In this document: positions 23,990 through 32,844 of the stretch, piece by piece
How the letters are laid out: each line of letters opens with the position of its first letter
Numbering within the stretch: position 1 is the stretch's first letter
Assembly (NCBI RefSeq): GCF_002223055.1
Contig: NZ_NKFL01000004.1
Coordinates: 930,001 to 994,000 of the forward strand
Length of the DNA stretch: 64,000 nucleotides
Direction of reading: 5' to 3'
DNA from: Burkholderia sp. HI2500
Lineage (GTDB): Bacteria > Pseudomonadota > Gammaproteobacteria > Burkholderiales > Burkholderiaceae
Notes under the pieces: model-generated
The model's input: only the letters and a program-made list of their open reading frames with translations
What the model was told of the DNA's origin: nothing
The model's database searches: none
Made by a program: the position numbers and the translations under genes

Positions 23990-24184
23990 ATGCAAAACGT
24001 CACCCTTACATTCACACCGGCTCAACTGAACGTCATCAATAAGGCTCTGATGCTCGCCCCGTACGGCGAGGCGGCTCCGGTAGTGAGCGATATCAATGCG
24101 CAGATCCAGGCGCAATTCGACAAGCGGCATGACGATGCAGAGCGCGCTCCCGATGCGGCGCCGGGTGGAGAAAAGAATGGCTGA
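23990..24184 (+). CDS. Hypothetical phage protein (64 aa)
   Basis: ATG 23990 begins just after the spike stop. The product MQNVTLTFTPAQLNVINKAL is a short helical protein with a conserved-looking AQLNVINKALMLAPYGEA and an acidic end. Similar small proteins lie between spike and lysis genes in other phages. Overlaps the next gene by eight bases. Confidence 0.5.
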   Translation: MQNVTLTFTPAQLNVINKALMLAPYGEAAPVVSDINAQIQAQFDKRHDDAERAPDAAPGGEKNG

Positions 24185-24512
24185 ACCCACAACCAGCGTC
24201 CTTGCAGCGGCTGGTGCGCTACTGGCGAAAGTCATTCCTGGCGCTGTCGGCTCGCTGATCGCCCTGCGCTTCATCGGCGACGGCCTGAGCGGTCGCCAGA
24301 AGGCCGTCTCGTTCGTCTCAGGCGCAGCCGTGTCGTACTTCATCGGTCCACTGATCGTCACGTGGTTCGGCATAAGTGACAGCGGCGCGCAGCAGGCCAT
24401 AGGCTTCCTCGTCGGCCTGTTCGGACTAGCGGTCACGAAAGAGCTTTTCAAAGAAATCAACAACGCAGACTTCATCGGGGCCCTGAAACGACGCATCTTC
24501 GGAGGTCCGTGA
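24177..24512 (+). CDS. Phage membrane protein, holin candidate (111 aa)
   Basis: ATG 24177 overlaps the preceding gene. Three hydrophobic stretches (about residues 8-28, GALLAKVIPGAVGSLIALRF; 45-65, SFVSGAAVSYFIGPLIVTWF; 72-90, AIGFLVGLFGLAVT) and a basic end (KRRIFGGP). It lies directly before a second membrane protein and the endolysin, the standard place of holins. Class I-like topology is inferred. Confidence 0.65.
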   Translation: MAEPTTSVLAAAGALLAKVIPGAVGSLIALRFIGDGLSGRQKAVSFVSGAAVSYFIGPLIVTWFGISDSGAQQAIGFLVGLFGLAVTKELFKEINNADFIGALKRRIFGGP

Positions 24513-24787
24513 TGGTCACGATTTTCGTTTTCGCAAACCTCATCATCCTCGCGTTTTGCATCTGGATCGCCGTCACCGATGCGATCGCGACTGGGTGGTG
24601 GGGCACGGTCGGCTTCTCGATCGTCGGTATCTCGGCCGCCGTCAACGTACTGAAGCCGATCCGCATGCTGCCTGTTATCGACCTGCCCGAGACGATGATG
24701 ACGGTCGGCACGGCGATCGTGTGCCTGTGGGTGATGGGGCGCAAGGCGTACTGGTGGACGAAGGGGCACAACCATGGCACGCATTGA
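24512..24787 (+). CDS. Second phage membrane protein, holin/antiholin candidate (91 aa)
   Basis: GGAGG (24501-24505) precedes ATG 24512 by six bases; a GTG at 24509 is the alternative. Three hydrophobic segments (IFVFANLIILAFCIWIAV, GFSIVGISAAVNVL, TMMTVGTAIVCLWVMG) and a His-rich end. It overlaps the endolysin start by 14 bases. With the preceding gene it may form a holin/antiholin pair. Confidence 0.6.
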   Translation: MVTIFVFANLIILAFCIWIAVTDAIATGWWGTVGFSIVGISAAVNVLKPIRMLPVIDLPETMMTVGTAIVCLWVMGRKAYWWTKGHNHGTH

Positions 24788-25268
24788 CGCAGCCGCAGCG
24801 GGCGGCAAAAACCGCATCGCGTTCCTCGACACGATTGCCACGAGCGAGATCGGCGCCGCGCTGCTCGCGAAGTCCGACGACGGGTACAACGTGCTCGTCG
24901 GCTCGACGCCGACGCGGCCACTGCTGTTCTCCAGCTACGCTGCGCACCCGAACGTGCTCAATCGCAACATCCCTGTTCCGTCGACGGCGGCCGGCCGCTA
25001 CCAGATCCTGTACCGCTGGTGGCGCATCTACCAGGCACAGCTGCAGTTGCCCGACTTTGGCCCGGTATCGCAGGACCGTTATGCGCTGCAGCAGCTGCGC
25101 GAGCGTGGCGCGCTGCCGTTGATCGATGCGGGCCGTTTCCGCGAGGCGGTCGCGAAGGTGTCGAGCGTCTGGGCCAGCCTGCCTGGCGCGGGCTACGGGC
25201 AGCACGAGAACGACATCGAGCGCTTGCTCGCCGCGTACCAGACGGCCGGCGGCCAGGTGGCGGCATGA
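24774..25268 (+). CDS. Endolysin, lambda R-type lytic transglycosylase (164 aa)
   Basis: The sequence follows lambda R closely: LDTIATSE (catalytic Glu about E25), ATAAGRYQILYRWW-like motif at residues 70-85, and RGALPLIDAGRFREAV then SSVWASLPGAGYGQ near 110-145. The enzyme cuts the glycan strands of peptidoglycan without water. No signal peptide is seen, so it needs the holin. It overlaps the Rz gene by four bases. Confidence 0.88.
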   Translation: MARIDAAAAGGKNRIAFLDTIATSEIGAALLAKSDDGYNVLVGSTPTRPLLFSSYAAHPNVLNRNIPVPSTAAGRYQILYRWWRIYQAQLQLPDFGPVSQDRYALQQLRERGALPLIDAGRFREAVAKVSSVWASLPGAGYGQHENDIERLLAAYQTAGGQVAA

Positions 25269-25747
25269 CGATCCTCGACCCGCGCCTCTGGCTGGCCTTC
25301 GTCGCCGCGCTCGCGATCACCGCCGGCGCCTGCTACTTCAAGGGGCATGCCGACGGCGTGCGCGAGACGACGGCCGCCGCGCAGAAAGCGCAGCTCGCCG
25401 CGGTGGATGCGGCCCGTGCCGAAGAACAACGCCGCACCGCGGCCCAATCGGAGATCGCAAAAGATGCGAACAAACAACGCACGGCCGCGCTCGCAGATGC
25501 TTTTGCTGCTCGTGCTGCCGCTGGCAGCCTGCAGCAGCGCGTCGACCAGCTCGTTGCAGCCGCCCGCCATCCCGCCGCTACCGCCGGAAGCGCGCCAGCC
25601 GGGGACGCCCTCGATCTGCTTGCCGACGTGCTCGGCCGCGCTGACGAGCGCGCGGGTGAACTGGCAGAGTATGCTGACCGCGCCCGCATCGCCGGCCAGC
25701 AGTGCGAGCGCGACTACGACGCGCTGACGGCGCCCAGAAAACTCTGA
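25265..25747 (+). CDS. Rz-like spanin, inner-membrane subunit (160 aa)
   Basis: ATG 25265 overlaps the endolysin stop. One amino-terminal membrane helix (WLAFVAALAITAGACYF) is followed by a long periplasmic Ala/Arg/Glu-rich coiled coil (AARAEEQRRTAAQSEIAKD). This is the Rz architecture. Together with the nested Rz1 it fuses inner and outer membranes at lysis. Confidence 0.82.
   Translation: MTILDPRLWLAFVAALAITAGACYFKGHADGVRETTAAAQKAQLAAVDAARAEEQRRTAAQSEIAKDANKQRTAALADAFAARAAAGSLQQRVDQLVAAARHPAATAGSAPAGDALDLLADVLGRADERAGELAEYADRARIAGQQCERDYDALTAPRKL
25464..25727 (+). CDS. Rz1-like outer-membrane spanin lipoprotein nested in Rz (87 aa)
   Basis: It is read in another frame inside the Rz gene. 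From ATG 25464 it begins MRTNNARPRSQMLLLLVLP and has a lipobox LPLAAC with Cys near residue 22, then a Pro-rich stretch (PPAIPPLPPEARQP), the typical Rz1 pattern. An upstream in-frame open stretch is not needed. The nested layout is itself diagnostic of Rz/Rz1. Confidence 0.75.
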   Translation: MRTNNARPRSQMLLLLVLPLAACSSASTSSLQPPAIPPLPPEARQPGTPSICLPTCSAALTSARVNWQSMLTAPASPASSASATTTR

Positions 25748-25754
25748 CGGAATC

Positions 25755-25785
25755 TTGACGTGAATCGTCGGGAAAAGGCTAAAAT
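25755..25785 (+). promoter_or_regulatory. Possible promoter of the small RNA at the prophage end
   Basis: TTGACG at 25755-25760 and TAAAAT at 25780-25785 are spaced by 19 bases, longer than the optimum. Transcription would start near 25791, at the first base of the long hairpin. Confidence 0.45.
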
Positions 25786-25790
25786 TAGCA

Positions 25791-25857
25791 CCGGAAGCGC
25801 AGCCGACTAGGGATGGCGATCGCTGCAAGTCGTTGATTTGACTGCGCTTCCGTTTTT
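25791..25857 (+). ncRNA. Candidate phage small RNA ending in a long intrinsic terminator
   Basis: CGGAAGCGCAG (25792-25802) pairs perfectly with CTGCGCTTCCG (25842-25852), an 11-bp stem closing a 39-base loop and followed by five T. The loop itself can pair further (CGAC with GTCG; GCGATCGC is palindromic). With the promoter just upstream this makes a discrete RNA of about 65 bases between the lysis genes and attR. It could instead be just the late-operon terminator. Confidence 0.5.
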
Positions 25858-25878
25858 GCCAATTTGTAAACTACCGTT

Positions 25879-25923
25879 CTTCTAAGCCGTAGGTCACACG
25901 TTCGAATCGTGTAGGGCGGGCCA
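25879..25923 (+). other. Right attachment site: 3' fragment of a tRNA-Arg(UCU)-like gene (attR)
   Basis: The 45 bases run from an anticodon loop CTTCTAA (anticodon TCT) through the T arm (ACACG-TTCGAAT-CGTGT) and acceptor strand to CCA at 25921-25923, with standard spacing for positions 32-76. The upstream bases do not complete the anticodon stem (CCGTT where ACGGC is needed), so the 5' half is absent. This is the 3' duplicate left when a phage integrates in a tRNA gene. The intact tRNA and attL should lie left of the window. Confidence 0.75.
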
Positions 25924-25944
25924 GCTTGATTCCTCAAGGACCTT

Positions 25945-26010
25945 CACCAGTCCGCCTCGGTTATCCAGCCCCCTCACTCAACCGTCACCGATTTCGCCAG
26001 ATTCCTCGGC
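25945..26010 (-). other. Predicted Tn7 attachment region at glmS 3' end
   Basis: TnsD of Tn7 binds the conserved last codons of glmS and directs insertion about 25 bp past the stop. The glmS end here has the conserved NLAKSVTVE, so insertion would fall near 25949, between the stop and the prophage attR. No Tn7 ends are seen. The prediction follows from the family rule only. Confidence 0.4.
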
Positions 26011-27791
26011 TTGTCGATATCCGCGCCACGCAGACACGCCGCGTGATACGCAAGCAGCTGCAACGGCACCACATGCAGGATCGGCGACAACAACCCGTAG
26101 TAATCGGGCATCCGCAGCACCGACACGCCTTCGCTGTTGTCGATCCGCGTATCGGCATCGGCGAACACGTAAAGCTGCCCGCCGCGCGCCCGCACTTCCT
26201 GCATGTTCGACTTCAGCTTCTCGAGCAACGCGTCGTTCGGCGCGATCGTGGCAACCGGCATCGTGTGCGTCACGAGCGCGAGCGGCCCATGCTTCAACTC
26301 GCCCGCGGGATACGCCTCCGCGTGGATATACGAAATCTCCTTCAGCTTCAGCGCGCCTTCGAGCGCGATCGGGTAGTGCAGCCCGCGCCCGAGAAACAGC
26401 GCATTCTCGTGTTGCGAGAATTCCTCCGCCCAGCGCTCGATCTGCGGTTCGAGCCCGAGCACATCCTCGAGTGCACCAGGCAGCCGCCGCAATTGCATCG
26501 TGTAGCGCGCGAGCTGCGCATCGTCGACGTAGCCGCGCAGCCGGCCGAGCGTGACCGCGAGAATGAACAGCGCAACGAGTTGCGTCGTGAACGCCTTGGT
26601 CGACGCGACGCCGATTTCCGGGCCGGCCCGCGTCAGGAAGCGCAGGCCGGTCTGCCGCATCATCGCGCTGGTCGGCACATTGCAGATCGCCAGCGTGTCG
26701 ATATGGCCCAGCGCCTGCGCGTACTTGAGCGCGGCGAGCGTGTCGGCGGTCTCGCCGGATTGCGACACGCTCACCACCAGCGTATTCGGCATCGCGAGTG
26801 CGTCGCTGTAACGGTATTCGCTCGCGATCTCGACCTGCGCGGGCACGCGCGCGATCGTTTCGAGCCAGCGGCGCGCGGTCAGGCCGGAATAGTGGCTCGT
26901 GCCGCACGCGAGAATCAGCACGTTGTCGATCTGCTCGAACGCTCGCGCGGCGTCGGGGCCGAATACGGCCGGATCGAACAGCCCCGCGTCCGGGATGGTC
27001 GCGGCCACGGCCTCCGGTTGCTCGAAAATCTCCTTCTGCATGAAATGCCGGTACGGCCCGAGTTCGACCGCGGCCTGCGCGGAGGAAATGGTTTGTACCG
27101 CGCGCTCGACCGGTGCGCCGCCACGATCGAGTACGCGAACGCCGCCCGGCGTCAGTTCGACGATGTCGCCTTCCTCGAGAAAGATGAAGCGGTCGGTGAT
27201 GCCGGCGAGCGCGAGTGCGTCGGAGGCGAGAAAGCACTCGCCGTCCTTCAAGCCGACGACGAGCGGTGAGCCGACCTTCGCGCCGATCAGCCTTTGCGGC
27301 TCATGCTTGCTGAACACGGCGATCGCGTAGGCGCCGTGAAGCTGCGATGTCGCCGCGCGCACGGCGGCAAGTAGGTCGCCGCGATACTGGCTGTGGATCA
27401 GGTGCGCGACGACCTCGGTGTCGGTCTGACCGTCGAATTCGTAGTGCGCGTCTGAAAGTTGCCTGCGCAACGTTTCGTGGTTTTCGATGATGCCGTTGTG
27501 CACGAGCGCGATTTCGTCGCGCGAGAAGATCGGATGCGCGTTGCAGGTTGCCGGTGCGCCATGCGTCGCCCAGCGCGTGTGCGCGATGCCGGTGCTGCCG
27601 GTCAGGCCGGTGGTGCGCACGTGCGCGTCGAGATCGGCGACACGCGACACACTGCGTTCGCGACGCGCCTGGCCGTTCACGACCGTCGCCACGCCGCATG
27701 AATCGTAGCCGCGATACTCGAGGCGACGCAATCCTTCAATCAGAATCGGGACGATGTCCCGTTGCGCGACCGCGCCGACGATGCCACACAT
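25974..27791 (-). CDS. glmS: Glutamine-fructose-6-phosphate aminotransferase (605 aa)
   Basis: The enzyme makes glucosamine-6-phosphate from fructose-6-phosphate and glutamine, the first step to UDP-GlcNAc for peptidoglycan and LPS. It is full length. The nucleophile Cys2 follows the start ([12 protein letters not shown]); [20 protein letters not shown] and HNGIIENH mark the glutaminase half (to about 240). Two SIS domains follow ([20 protein letters not shown]), and the end is [17 protein letters not shown]-like bases (complement of cctcc at 27801) precede the ATG. The gene lies 48 bases after the secreted-protein gene on the same strand and runs toward the prophage attR. Confidence 0.93.
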   Translation of the reverse strand: MCGIVGAVAQRDIVPILIEGLRRLEYRGYDSCGVATVVNGQARRERSVSRVADLDAHVRTTGLTGSTGIAHTRWATHGAPATCNAHPIFSRDEIALVHNGIIENHETLRRQLSDAHYEFDGQTDTEVVAHLIHSQYRGDLLAAVRAATSQLHGAYAIAVFSKHEPQRLIGAKVGSPLVVGLKDGECFLASDALALAGITDRFIFLEEGDIVELTPGGVRVLDRGGAPVERAVQTISSAQAAVELGPYRHFMQKEIFEQPEAVAATIPDAGLFDPAVFGPDAARAFEQIDNVLILACGTSHYSGLTARRWLETIARVPAQVEIASEYRYSDALAMPNTLVVSVSQSGETADTLAALKYAQALGHIDTLAICNVPTSAMMRQTGLRFLTRAGPEIGVASTKAFTTQLVALFILAVTLGRLRGYVDDAQLARYTMQLRRLPGALEDVLGLEPQIERWAEEFSQHENALFLGRGLHYPIALEGALKLKEISYIHAEAYPAGELKHGPLALVTHTMPVATIAPNDALLEKLKSNMQEVRARGGQLYVFADADTRIDNSEGVSVLRMPDYYGLLSPILHVVPLQLLAYHAACLRGADIDKPRNLAKSVTVE

Positions 27792-27839
27792 GACACGTTT
27801 CCTCCCTGTTAGTCCTCATGGACCGCGCACGCCGTTGCG

Positions 27840-28922
27840 TCAGCGCGATGCGGTTGCCGTTGCCGTCGTGAATCCGCATCGAGCGGGGATGACGGGCGCG
27901 GCCATCCGGCTTTCGAATGCCAGATAAAGCGACTCCTCCAGTACGTTCCAGTGCGCGCCGTGCCGGTATGGGGCCGATCGCGCTTGCCAGCAGGCAACGG
28001 TGCCCCAATCGTTCATCTTGAGCGCCACCAGCGCGATCAAGCTCCACGGATAATCGGTGTTGGCGAGTTGCGGCCAGCTCTTGCCGTGCTTCCGCATCCA
28101 CTGCGCGTAGAACGTCTCGCCGGATTGTTCGGGTACCTGAATACCTGAGAGGAGCGGGAGGATCTGCGCGATCTTCGCCGGATAAAAACTCGTATCGCTG
28201 ACTTGCTGCGTGCTCGCACGAAACCCGGATCCGCTGCCGCGCCAGAAGACCCTCAGGATCGCGGATGCCAGCTGGTCGGCACGCTGGCTCCACGGTCCCG
28301 CATGCGTGGAGTCGGCGCGTCGGACGTAGTACGCCGCGAGGGCCTGGAACGCGCTGTGGACTTCGACGTTGTCCATCAGTAATGCGACATGCAGCGACGA
28401 CGAGATCTGATAGACGCCGGAGGCCTTGTCGAGCAGCGTGTCCAGGTGCAAACAGGCACGGTTCAGGCTGACTTCCCACGCGGCGGGCAAGCCGTCGGGC
28501 GGCGCGAAGCGAGCGAGCAGTTCGATCCAGGTCGCGATCATCGCGTCGTCGGTTTCCGCGTCGGCGCATGCGCGGTAGCGGCCATTCTTCACGCAGTAGC
28601 GATCGAAACCGCCATCCGGGCGCTGGCGCGGCAGCAGCCATGCGATCCAAGCGAGTGCCGCCGGACGGGCATCGAGTTGCGCGTCGGACGCGGCGAGCAG
28701 CGCCTTCGCCGCGAAATACGGATCGATGCCGACGCCGTTCAGGCGCACGGTGATCGCACCGTCGGCGCGTTGGTACAGCCCGTTGAGGCGAAGTTCGGCG
28801 GCGCTTGCGTGCAGCGCGAAACCGCACGCAGCGATACAGCAGGCGACGTGCCACAGGCGACACAGTGCGACGGTGGCCGCTACGCGAGAGCGTACGGTCG
28901 GGCAAAGCGCGGGCCGGTTCAT
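27840..28922 (-). CDS. Secreted alpha/alpha-toroid-like protein of unknown function (360 aa)
   Basis: ATG at 28922 has CAGGAG upstream; a TTG further up is less likely. Residues 1-45 are a signal peptide (VACCIAACGFALHASAAE). The mature part has repeating helical hairpins with aromatic residues (AALAWIAWLLPRQRPDGGF, DAMIATWIELLARFAP, YPWSLIALVALKM), as in six-hairpin glycosidase-like or terpene-cyclase-like toroids. I see no assured catalytic pair. It is upstream of glmS on the same strand, which might suggest cell-envelope sugar metabolism, but that is a guess. Confidence 0.55.
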   Translation of the reverse strand: MNRPALCPTVRSRVAATVALCRLWHVACCIAACGFALHASAAELRLNGLYQRADGAITVRLNGVGIDPYFAAKALLAASDAQLDARPAALAWIAWLLPRQRPDGGFDRYCVKNGRYRACADAETDDAMIATWIELLARFAPPDGLPAAWEVSLNRACLHLDTLLDKASGVYQISSSLHVALLMDNVEVHSAFQALAAYYVRRADSTHAGPWSQRADQLASAILRVFWRGSGSGFRASTQQVSDTSFYPAKIAQILPLLSGIQVPEQSGETFYAQWMRKHGKSWPQLANTDYPWSLIALVALKMNDWGTVACWQARSAPYRHGAHWNVLEESLYLAFESRMAAPVIPARCGFTTATATASR

Positions 28923-30246
28923 GGTCTTGGGCTCCTGCGCGGCGGTCCGGTGCAATCGTCGCCGGGCGAGGCGTTGGCCGCGTCGCGCCCGGCGTGCGTG
29001 TCGACGTTGTGGCTCGGGCCGCCGTAGTGCGGGTGAACCCGAGGCTGGTACCGATGTTTGCGTTCACGGGCCGGCTCCTGGCTTCGAAGCCGGAACCGGG
29101 CTCGTGGATCGCGCGTACTTCAACGGGGCGCGTCGGCACGTTCGGATCGCTGGAGCACTCGTTCGCTCCACGCGGACGCGTCGCGTTTCCCTCCTGTTTC
29201 GTTGCCTGGGTGCCCCGGTTCGTCCGCTGCCGGGCGAGTGTTTCGGGGCACACCTGTCTGTCATTAAGCAAGGCGTGAGCCATCGGCCGCGATGCCACGC
29301 GCGGCAAGGGGCGGGGGTGGAGGGTGGGCGCCTGGCGCGAACGACGGCGATGATTTTTGATTCAACGAAGAATCAGCGTGCGCACCCGCCGAATGCCCGC
29401 ACTTGATCGGCGTCGCGGCATGGACGTGTCGTGCGTGGAGCGAATCGTCTGCCGAACCTGCGCCGCCTTGGCAGTGCGATGTCGCGCGGGGATGCGCATC
29501 GCGTCGTGCGTGACGTGTGCATCGGCTGGCGTGCCGGTGTGCTTCATGAGCGCGCGTGGGTTAGATGGGCCGGACGCCGATGCAACCGCCCCGTTCCGGA
29601 CCCGCGTTACACATTCGCAACATTTCCCGCGCCGTCGATTCGTGCGACGTGAATGACGTTGCGTGTCGGGTTGAACCATCGAGGATGACCACCGCCAGAC
29701 GATCGATCTTGCCGCCGTCTGCACAGACAAAAGTGGCGGATCAAGGAAGCGCAACGCGCTTCGACAGATGCGAGCGATTCGATGCGCGACGGACGCTCGA
29801 CATGCGTTCGAGATTCGTCGGACGACGTCGTCGAAGGGACCGTGCGACTGCCCCGGTGTTTGCGTGTATCGCGCCTGATTGGCGCGGCGACACGCGTAGC
29901 AGTTGTGAAACATTCCGTCGCGCACTGCAGGTGCGCGGTGCATGCAGCGTGAACCGGATACGGTCGCAGGGCGGCTGGTTTGAATATTGCTGTAGAGGAA
30001 AAGACGTGAAGAACCGCCGTGACGCCTGGCCAAACGAGGAACGACTCATGACGTGACTGATCAAGCGCAACAGGACGCCGGTAGTACGACGATTCGCGTG
30101 GCGTGGACCGCGCGAACCGGGCGGCGCGCTCGCTCCGCGACACCGCAACGTGTCGACCGCGTGCGAGTACGGGAGGCGCCGCCTGAATACATGCTTCGCG
30201 CCACGAGCAGGGTCATTCAGCGCGAAATGGCTCAACGAGGATAACG
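28923..30246. other. 1.3-kb stretch without a supported gene
   Basis: It lies between the secreted-protein gene and wecB. Open frames exist on both strands but they are short, mutually overlapping, Arg/Ser/Cys-rich, and lack ribosome sites or recognisable protein sequence. The stretch is likely to contain the divergent promoters of its two neighbours. I see no convincing RNA gene or repeat. Confidence 0.5.
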
Positions 30247-31464
30247 ATGAAAAAGATTTTGCTTGTGTTCGGGACTCGGCCGGAGGCCATCAAGATGGCA
30301 CCGCTGGTGCGTGCATTGAAGGCGCAAGCCGGTGTCGACGCCAGGGTATGCGTAACCGCGCAGCACCGCGAAATGCTCGATCAGGTGCTGACGCTGTTCG
30401 ACATCAAGCCCGACTACGATCTCAACGTGATGCGTCAAAGTCAGACGCTGACCGACGTAACGACGGGCATTCTGCAGGCAATCGGCATCGTGTTCGACGA
30501 ATTGCGTCCCGACGTCGTGCTGGTACACGGCGATACGACGACCACGCTGGCGGTCAGTCTCGCGGCGTTCTACCGCTATCTGCCGGTCGGGCACGTGGAG
30601 GCCGGCTTGCGCAGTGGTGACATCTGGTCGCCGTGGCCGGAGGAGCTGAACCGCCGTGTGACCGACGCAGTGTCGTCGTGGCATTTCGCACCGACCGGGC
30701 AAGCACGCGACAACCTGCTCAGCGAGGGCGTACCGGGTGGGGCGGTCGTGCTGACCGGCAATACCGTGATCGATGCGCTGCACGAGGTCAAGCGCATGCT
30801 CGATCACACCACGGCGTTGTCGGAAAAGGTTGCGGGACAGTTTCCGTTTCTCGAACCGTCGCGGCGCGTCGTGTTGATCACCGGGCATCGTCGCGAAAGT
30901 TTCGGCGAGCCGTTCCAGAATTTCTGCGATGCGCTGTGCACGCTCGCGAACCGTTATCCCGACGCGCAGTTCGTCTATCCGCTGCACATGAATCCGAACG
31001 TGCGGGAGCCGGCGCGTGCGCGGCTCGGCCACCTGCCGAACATTTACCTGATCGAGCCGCAGGAATATCTGTCGTTCGTATTCCTGATGTCGCGCGCGCA
31101 TTTCATCATCACCGATTCGGGCGGCATTCAGGAGGAAGGGCCCGCGCTGGGCAAGCCGGTGCTGGTCACGCGCGAGACGACGGAGCGACCCGAGGCGATC
31201 CAGGCCGGCACCGCGCGGCTCGTCGGTACCAATCAGGAGCGGATCGTGTGGGAGGCATCACGGTTGTTCGATAGCGACAGCGCGTACGGGGAGATGGCGC
31301 GCGCGAGCAATCCGTACGGCGACGGTCATGCGAGTGAGCGGATCGTTCACGCGCTGATGCGCAATCCGGGGGCACCCACGAAGGCGACGAGCTTTTCGAT
31401 GGGGTCGTCGGAGATGCCGTTCAATGCGCTCACACTCGGGTTGCAGGCGTTGCGATCGCCGTGA
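30247..31464 (+). CDS. wecB: UDP-N-acetylglucosamine 2-epimerase, non-hydrolysing (405 aa)
   Basis: It interconverts UDP-GlcNAc and UDP-ManNAc, supplying ManNAc for surface polysaccharides. The signature [15 protein letters not shown] is at residues 7-21; [36 protein letters not shown] and [12 protein letters not shown] follow in the usual order, covering both Rossmann domains and the catalytic His/Glu residues. The length is slightly longer than E. coli WecB because of a carboxyl extension. ATG 30247 follows AACGAGGATAACG. It stands alone, with no other polysaccharide genes beside it. Confidence 0.92.
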   Translation: MKKILLVFGTRPEAIKMAPLVRALKAQAGVDARVCVTAQHREMLDQVLTLFDIKPDYDLNVMRQSQTLTDVTTGILQAIGIVFDELRPDVVLVHGDTTTTLAVSLAAFYRYLPVGHVEAGLRSGDIWSPWPEELNRRVTDAVSSWHFAPTGQARDNLLSEGVPGGAVVLTGNTVIDALHEVKRMLDHTTALSEKVAGQFPFLEPSRRVVLITGHRRESFGEPFQNFCDALCTLANRYPDAQFVYPLHMNPNVREPARARLGHLPNIYLIEPQEYLSFVFLMSRAHFIITDSGGIQEEGPALGKPVLVTRETTERPEAIQAGTARLVGTNQERIVWEASRLFDSDSAYGEMARASNPYGDGHASERIVHALMRNPGAPTKATSFSMGSSEMPFNALTLGLQALRSP

Positions 31465-32382
31465 GCGTGGTGCGTGCCCGCATGCCGTACGAGCGAGGTG
31501 TCCGGCAATCACTTTGAGCGCCGATCGCGGCCACGCAAGTCGGGAATCGTACCGGGTCACCCGGCGCGGCATCGTTCCCGGCCTGCGTCGGCAATCCATT
31601 GAAGCTCGTGCAATCGGCTTGAAGCATTGGCGCTCGACGTCGGCGCCATGTGACGCACGCGTGCTTCGTTCACGACTCATCCGCCCTGACGGCGTGATGG
31701 AGTAATTTGCGCTCGGTTCGCACGGCGACCTGAAGCAGGCTGCGATCACGATCTATCGCGGCAGGGATCACGAGAAGGCCGTTGCGGATGGGGTCCGGAT
31801 ATCACGAAGCACCGCCGCGAACGGTCGGCGCGTGGGTTCTCGCGCTAGCGGTCACCCCCCTCGTTGCTCGCCGGAACAGGCGCGTCAGTCGGTCCCACTC
31901 GCATGACAAACGTCATGCGCCATCGATTCCCCTTCAGCATCTCCCCGGTTTGTCTCTCGCCCGCGCCGATACGCACCGACGACGCAAAACTGCCGCACAT
32001 CAGTTAGAGTTGGAGCCCGGGCGATTCCGCATACGATTCTGGCTCCCCGGGCAATGTCGAAGCCGCCGGGGGCCGAACGTGGCACGCAAGTGCTGCGATC
32101 CGAGTCGCCATTTCTGGCAGTTCCGACATGATCGCGTTGCCTGAGTGACGGTTTGCATGGGGCAGAATCCGGGCTGGTGCGTGCCCGCTATCCATCCGGC
32201 TCGCATGCCCGATGGCCATCCCCAGCCAGCCGCACCGATCACCACGCATTGACCGCCGGTCCTGCCGGCGGAGCAGTCCACAAGACGGCATCGGGCCGGC
32301 GCAGCAGGACGCACCCGCCGCCGTTCGAATCCCCACCCGGCACCCGTGGTGCGATGCGGGCGCCTCGACCAGGAGGTGAACG
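31465..32382. other. 0.9-kb stretch without a supported gene
   Basis: Between wecB and iorA-like genes I see only short frames with Arg/Ser-rich composition and no ribosome sites. GGAGGTG at 32372-32378 just before 32383 is the ribosome site of the next gene. Promoter and operator sites of that pair are expected here but I cannot point to one. Confidence 0.45.
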
Positions 32383-32844
32383 ATGATCACGCTGACCGTC
32401 AACGGTAGCGAGCAGCACTTCGACGGCAATCCCGACATGCCGTTGCTCTGGTATCTGCGCGATGTCCTCGGCGACACCGGCACCAAGTTCGGCTGCGGCA
32501 TGGCGCTGTGCGGCGCATGCACCGTGCACCTCGACGGCGTTGCGATCCGCTCGTGCATCACCCCGGTCGCGGCCGCTTCCGGCAAGCGCGTGACGACGAT
32601 CGAGGGATTGTCGACGGGCGTCAATCATCCGCTGCAGCAGGCCTGGCAGGAACTGAACGTCGCGCAGTGCGGCTACTGCCAGTCCGGGCAGATCATGCAG
32701 GCCGCATCGCTGCTGAAGACGAATCCCCATCCGACCGACGCCGACATCGACGATGCGATGTCCGGCAACATCTGCCGCTGCGGCACCTACACGCGCATTC
32801 GTGCGGCGATCCGCCTGGCCGTACGCCGCGGAGGTGCCGCATGA
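32383..32844 (+). CDS. iorA: Isoquinoline 1-oxidoreductase-type small (2Fe-2S) subunit (153 aa)
   Basis: Electron-transfer subunit of a two-subunit molybdenum hydroxylase. The ferredoxin-like cluster motif is [16 protein letters not shown] (about residues 40-56). The second cluster is [10 protein letters not shown] at about 97-106 and [12 protein letters not shown] near 130-141. The strong GGAGGTG site lies five bases before ATG 32383. The stop overlaps the large-subunit start by ATGA. It passes electrons from the Mo centre to an acceptor. The exact substrate is unknown. Confidence 0.85.
   Translation: MITLTVNGSEQHFDGNPDMPLLWYLRDVLGDTGTKFGCGMALCGACTVHLDGVAIRSCITPVAAASGKRVTTIEGLSTGVNHPLQQAWQELNVAQCGYCQSGQIMQAASLLKTNPHPTDADIDDAMSGNICRCGTYTRIRAAIRLAVRRGGAA

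Noticed and set aside
4988..25747. The phage as a P2-like myovirus or lambda-like siphovirus
   Set aside because: No tail sheath, tape measure or tail tube genes are seen; portal, gp4, gp10, ejection and spike genes follow the P22 podovirus order, and only lysis is lambda-like.
25879..25923. Complete tRNA gene
   Set aside because: The 5' half and the anticodon stem partner are missing; only positions about 32-76 are present.
25945..26010. A Tn7-like transposon at the glmS end
   Set aside because: No transposon ends, target duplication or tns genes are seen.
25926..27269. 447-residue plus-strand frame opposite glmS
   Set aside because: glmS on the minus strand is complete and conserved; this is its antisense.
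30247..31464. wecB as part of an O-antigen or capsule cluster
   Set aside because: Neighbouring DNA has no glycosyltransferase, transporter or sugar gene in this window.
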